Notes under the pieces: model-generated
What the model was told of the DNA's origin: nothing
Database searches by the model: none
What the model saw: the letters and a program-made list of their open reading frames with translations, nothing else
NCBI GenBank assembly: GCA_030672555.1
Contig: DAOVGD010000059.1
Span: 1-8,341, forward strand
DNA from: Desulfobacterales bacterium
GTDB taxonomy: Bacteria > Desulfobacterota > Desulfobacteria > Desulfobacterales > C00003106
Reading direction: 5' to 3'
DNA: 8,341 bases
Program-made: the position numbers and the translations under genes
Shown: piece after piece, positions 6,565 through 8,341 of the stretch
Numbering within the stretch: position 1 is the first letter of the stretch
How the letters are laid out: every line of letters starts with the position of its first letter

Positions 6565-6585
6565 CCGTAACACGCAACTCGTAAC
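6565..6585. repeat. 7-bp array on the opposite strand (three GTTRCGN units), arm at the 5' side of the four-helix-bundle gene
   Basis: Plus-strand units are CCGTAAC (6565-6571), ACGCAAC (6572-6578) and TCGTAAC (6579-6585), which read on the minus strand as GTTACGA, GTTGCGT, GTTACGG. They mirror the array at 6151-6178. The array fills most of the 51-bp gap between the dprA stop and the small gene's start. Confidence 0.75.
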
Positions 6586-6601
6586 GAAGTTCTCAATCCC
6601 C

Positions 6602-7756
6602 CTATTTCTTCACAAACAACTTCCCCGGCATCTGCTCCGCTACCCCTTTTATCTCCAATTGAAGGAGAATTCCGGACGCCTCGCCGGGATTAAGGGAAAG
6701 TTGACGAATAATAGTATCTATGTGAATTGGGTAAGGGGTCAATGCTTCCAGCACTCTCTTTTCTTCTGCAGAAAGAGCTACCAAAGCGACCGCATCTTTC
6801 GCCTCTTTCTCTACACAAATATTCTGAGGATGCAATATCGGATCGAGCTCTTCGATAATATCTGTTACGTTCTCGACCAATTTGGCCCCCTCTTTGATCA
6901 ATTGATGGGTGCCGGTACTCTTAAAGGATCGAACGCTTCCCGGTACGGCAAACACTTCTCTGCCCTGTTCCATGGCACATTGTGCCGTAATCAGTGAGCC
7001 GCTGCGTGTTGTCGCCTCTACAATAACCGTCCCAAGGCTCATGCCGCTTATTATACGATTTCGAATCGGAAAGTGGTGAGCCTCCGGCATGGCATGAATC
7101 GGAAATTCGGAAATAACTGCGCCCTGTTCAGCGATCTTATGATACAATCTTTTATTTTCTGCAGGATAAATTGTCCCCAGGCCGCATCCAAGAACAGCAA
7201 CTGTCTTCCCATGCGCCGCTAAAGCCCCCTCATGTGCCGCAGTATCAATTCCCCGAGCCATACCGCTTACAATGGTTAAACCAGACTCGACAAGACCGTT
7301 GCTCAGTTCTCTGGTCATAGCGATCCCGTACTGGGTAGGATGCCGAGAACCGACAATCCCGATAGCCACGCCAAGGCGTGGCATATGCTCTCCATTAACA
7401 TAAAGAATCGGCGGGGGATCGTGGATCTGTCTCAAGTAGCTCGGGTATTCATCATCTGCAAACGATATTAAATGGAATCCCCGTCTCTTGACCTCGGCCA
7501 ACTCCTTTCGAATCCGATCTTCTCCCTTAAATTTCTTAATCCCTGAGACCACTCGCGGACTGACCGCTTCGGCTGCGAACAACTCTTCAGGAGAAGACTT
7601 AAAGACATTCTCCGGCGTGCCAAAGCAGGTTAAAAGACGCTTGAACGTCCGATTGCCAATACCCGGGATAGACTTAAGCGCTAACCAGTAAAAATATTCC
7701 TCCGCGTCCCTTTGCATAGCCGTATCGGTCCGACCTCCGGAAATCTGTAGAGTCAT
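6602..7756 (-). CDS. dprA: DNA-processing protein DprA (Smf)
   Basis: DprA binds incoming single-stranded DNA, protects it and loads RecA during natural transformation; it is also kept in many bacteria not known to be competent. From ATG 7756 the protein has 384 residues. An N-terminal helix-hairpin-helix/SAM-like region contains SIPGIGNRTF (29-38). The Rossmann-like DprA core shows GIVGSRHPTQYG (133-144), IVSGMARGIDTAAHEGAL (162-179), AVLGCGLGTIYP (187-198), FPIRNRIISG (229-238), VEATTRSGSLITA (246-258) and FAVPGS (269-274). A C-terminal winged helix (about 329-384, LSAEEKRVLEAL...GKLFVKK) is present, as in Gram-negative members. The start is uncertain: GTG 7768 has no proper Shine-Dalgarno, ATG 7756 has GGAG 11 nt upstream, and ATG 7717 has a perfect GGAGGT (complement of 7733-7738) but 15 nt away. 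The stop is TAG at 6602-6604. It is probably co-transcribed with the downstream small gene and topA. Confidence 0.95.
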   Translation of the reverse strand: MTLQISGGRTDTAMQRDAEEYFYWLALKSIPGIGNRTFKRLLTCFGTPENVFKSSPEELFAAEAVSPRVVSGIKKFKGEDRIRKELAEVKRRGFHLISFADDEYPSYLRQIHDPPPILYVNGEHMPRLGVAIGIVGSRHPTQYGIAMTRELSNGLVESGLTIVSGMARGIDTAAHEGALAAHGKTVAVLGCGLGTIYPAENKRLYHKIAEQGAVISEFPIHAMPEAHHFPIRNRIISGMSLGTVIVEATTRSGSLITAQCAMEQGREVFAVPGSVRSFKSTGTHQLIKEGAKLVENVTDIIEELDPILHPQNICVEKEAKDAVALVALSAEEKRVLEALTPYPIHIDTIIRQLSLNPGEASGILLQLEIKGVAEQMPGKLFVKK

Positions 7757-7786
7757 GGATGGTGTCACTCCAGAATAAAGGTCTCA

Positions 7787-7816
7787 TTGCTACAAATAAA
7801 CAGGGAACTCTGTCAA
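7787..7816 (-). promoter_or_regulatory. Candidate promoter for dprA
   Basis: On the minus strand TTGACA (complement of 7811-7816) matches the -35 consensus exactly. It is followed after 18 bp by TAGCAA (complement of 7787-7792), which is a weak -10. A start near 7780 would give a short leader to any of the three possible dprA start codons. This promoter would serve dprA, the four-helix-bundle gene and perhaps topA independently of the upstream TPR gene. Confidence 0.4.
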
Positions 7817-7882
7817 GCGCTTTTTGAAAAACGACCTATTTAGGAATTGGGGGATTGAGGAATTAAGGATTATAAATGTAAT

Positions 7883-7920
7883 TATTCAGCCACGAATGAA
7901 CACGAATTTACACGAATAGA
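7883..7920. repeat. 10-bp tandem array (CACGAATNNN)3, left arm of an inverted-repeat element
   Basis: CACGAATGAA (7891-7900), CACGAATTTA (7901-7910) and CACGAATAGA (7911-7920) are exact 10-bp steps, led by TATTCAGC (7883-7890). The reverse complement of 8037-8072 repeats the same lead and unit sequence (TATTCAGCCACGAATGACACGAATGGC and on). The two arms thus form an imperfect inverted repeat of about 38 bp around roughly 117 bp of interior. Confidence 0.85.
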
Positions 7921-7934
7921 CCATATTCATTCTA

Positions 7935-8039
7935 TTAAACGAATCTCTCGTATTGAAATCTTTCTTTTTCAAAATTAAGAAGGAGTGCCAAGTCGATAAT
8001 CTTGTTATGATAAATCCTTACATAAGATTTTCTCTTCAT
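7935..8039 (-). pseudogene. Probable 3' remnant of a GxxExxY-family gene
   Basis: A 34-codon minus-strand frame begins with an ATG lying in the first base triplets of the right repeat arm (complement of 8037-8039) and ends in TAA (complement of 7935-7937). The peptide includes HNKIIDLALLLNFEKERF and then QYERFV at the very end. This resembles the C-terminus of GxxExxY (TIGR04256) proteins, which typically finish with a beta strand GLLLNFG followed by a short basic stretch ending in (K/R)R(L/F)V. The conserved GxxExxY motif and the rest of the roughly 125-residue family length are missing, because upstream lies only the repeat arm and the neighbouring gene. I read it as a decayed gene and not as a working small protein. 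The match is by eye. Confidence 0.45.
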
Positions 8040-8072
8040 TCGTGGCCATTCGTGTCATTCGTGGCTGAATAG
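8037..8072. repeat. Right arm of the CACGAAT inverted-repeat element
   Basis: ATTCGTG, the complement of CACGAAT, occurs at 8038-8044, 8048-8054 and 8057-8063, followed by GCTGAATAG. Spacing is 10 and 9 bp. The outer end lies four bases from the stop codon of the TPR gene (8077-8079), so the element directly abuts that gene. Confidence 0.85.
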
Positions 8073-8076
8073 TTAT

Positions 8077-8341
8077 TTACTCCCCAACAACCTCAATTCT
8101 TTTTAACTTAATCTCCGCATTCTGCGCTGCGGTACTAAAAGGATAATCCTTGACAACCCGTGTTAAGTAGACTCGAGCGTTTTGATAATCTTTTAAGGCG
8201 AGGGACGAATACCCTGTTTTCAAAAGCGCATCCGGCATCTTATTCCCGCCCGGATACTTCTCAATCACTTTTTTGAACGCCTGTAGGGCGGGTTTGAAAT
8301 CTTTCATCGCATAATAACATTCTCCGGTCCAGTACTGGCTG
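8077..8341 (-). CDS. CpoB/YbgF-like Tol-Pal associated TPR protein, C-terminal part (start outside window)
   Basis: The frame enters from the right edge and ends at TAA (complement of 8077-8079), giving the last 87 residues. It is made of tetratricopeptide repeats: a first helix pair with YWTGECYYAMKDFKPALQAF and KVIEKYPGGNKMPDALLK, and a second with GYSSLALKDYQNARVYL and TRVVKDYPFSTAAQNAEIKLK. The GECYY...KDF...F..VI.KYP.G.K.PDALLK.G pattern is that of the YbgF/CpoB C-terminus, a periplasmic protein that works with Tol-Pal and peptidoglycan synthesis at the outer membrane during division. An internal ATG at 8307 is not the start, because repeat sequence continues upstream of it. The N-terminal signal peptide and coiled coil would lie beyond 8341. 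A BamD-type or other TPR lipoprotein cannot be fully excluded. It is probably upstream of dprA in one direction of transcription, with the CACGAAT element between. Confidence 0.8.
   Translation of the reverse strand, partial: SQYWTGECYYAMKDFKPALQAFKKVIEKYPGGNKMPDALLKTGYSSLALKDYQNARVYLTRVVKDYPFSTAAQNAEIKLKRIEVVGE

Noticed and set aside
6151..6585. Diversity-generating retroelement with the four-helix-bundle gene as Avd
   Set aside because: No reverse transcriptase, template repeat or variable repeat is present in the window, and the 7-mer arrays are too short and regular to be a template/variable pair.

Overview
The window looks like a chromosomal segment of a Gram-negative bacterium, most likely a Desulfobacterota (former Deltaproteobacteria) genome or metagenome bin. 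The placement rests on three things: a Tol-Pal associated CpoB/YbgF-type protein (which implies an outer membrane), the minus-strand order ybgF-like > dprA > topA, and the kinds of A/T-rich repeat families in the gaps. It is inferred from gene content and not proven. No rRNA, tRNA, CRISPR array, transposase or prophage gene is visible.

Layout. Plus strand, left: the 3' end of a sugar-nucleotidyltransferase with a left-handed beta-helix tail (3-497), a repeat-bearing gap, then an AmgK-like (COG3178-type) sugar kinase of the aminoglycoside-phosphotransferase fold (744-1751). The two probably form a sugar-1-phosphate kinase plus nucleotidyltransferase pair. A gap carrying GGTGGGCAATGCCCACC palindromes and a 70-bp tandem duplication (1798-1958) leads to a TTG-started oligopeptide/dipeptide-type ABC transporter solute-binding protein (2053-3663). 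Minus strand, right (read from 8341 leftwards): the C-terminus of a CpoB/YbgF-like TPR protein (8077-8341), dprA (6602-7756), a small four-helix-bundle protein of the 23S rRNA intervening-sequence family (6182-6550) and topA (3762-6074). The SBP gene and topA converge on a low-complexity 98-bp spacer.

The main theme is in the gaps. The sizeable spacers carry recognisable short-repeat material of different families: an inverted TCCGAAATTCGAA family (526-706), REP-like palindromes (1798-1958), a 7-bp CAATCTT array (3676-3701), inverted 7-bp GTTACGR arrays that bracket the four-helix-bundle gene (6151-6178 and 6565-6585), and inverted 9-10-bp CACGAAT arrays (7883-8072) that bracket a 34-codon remnant resembling the C-terminus of a GxxExxY-family protein. 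The last two look like the same kind of unit: a small non-transposase gene, or its remains, held between facing short-tandem-repeat arms and inserted into a housekeeping gene string. That is the strongest candidate for under-described biology here. The genes themselves are ordinary: topA and dprA are intact with all key motifs, and the SBP has no permease partner in view.
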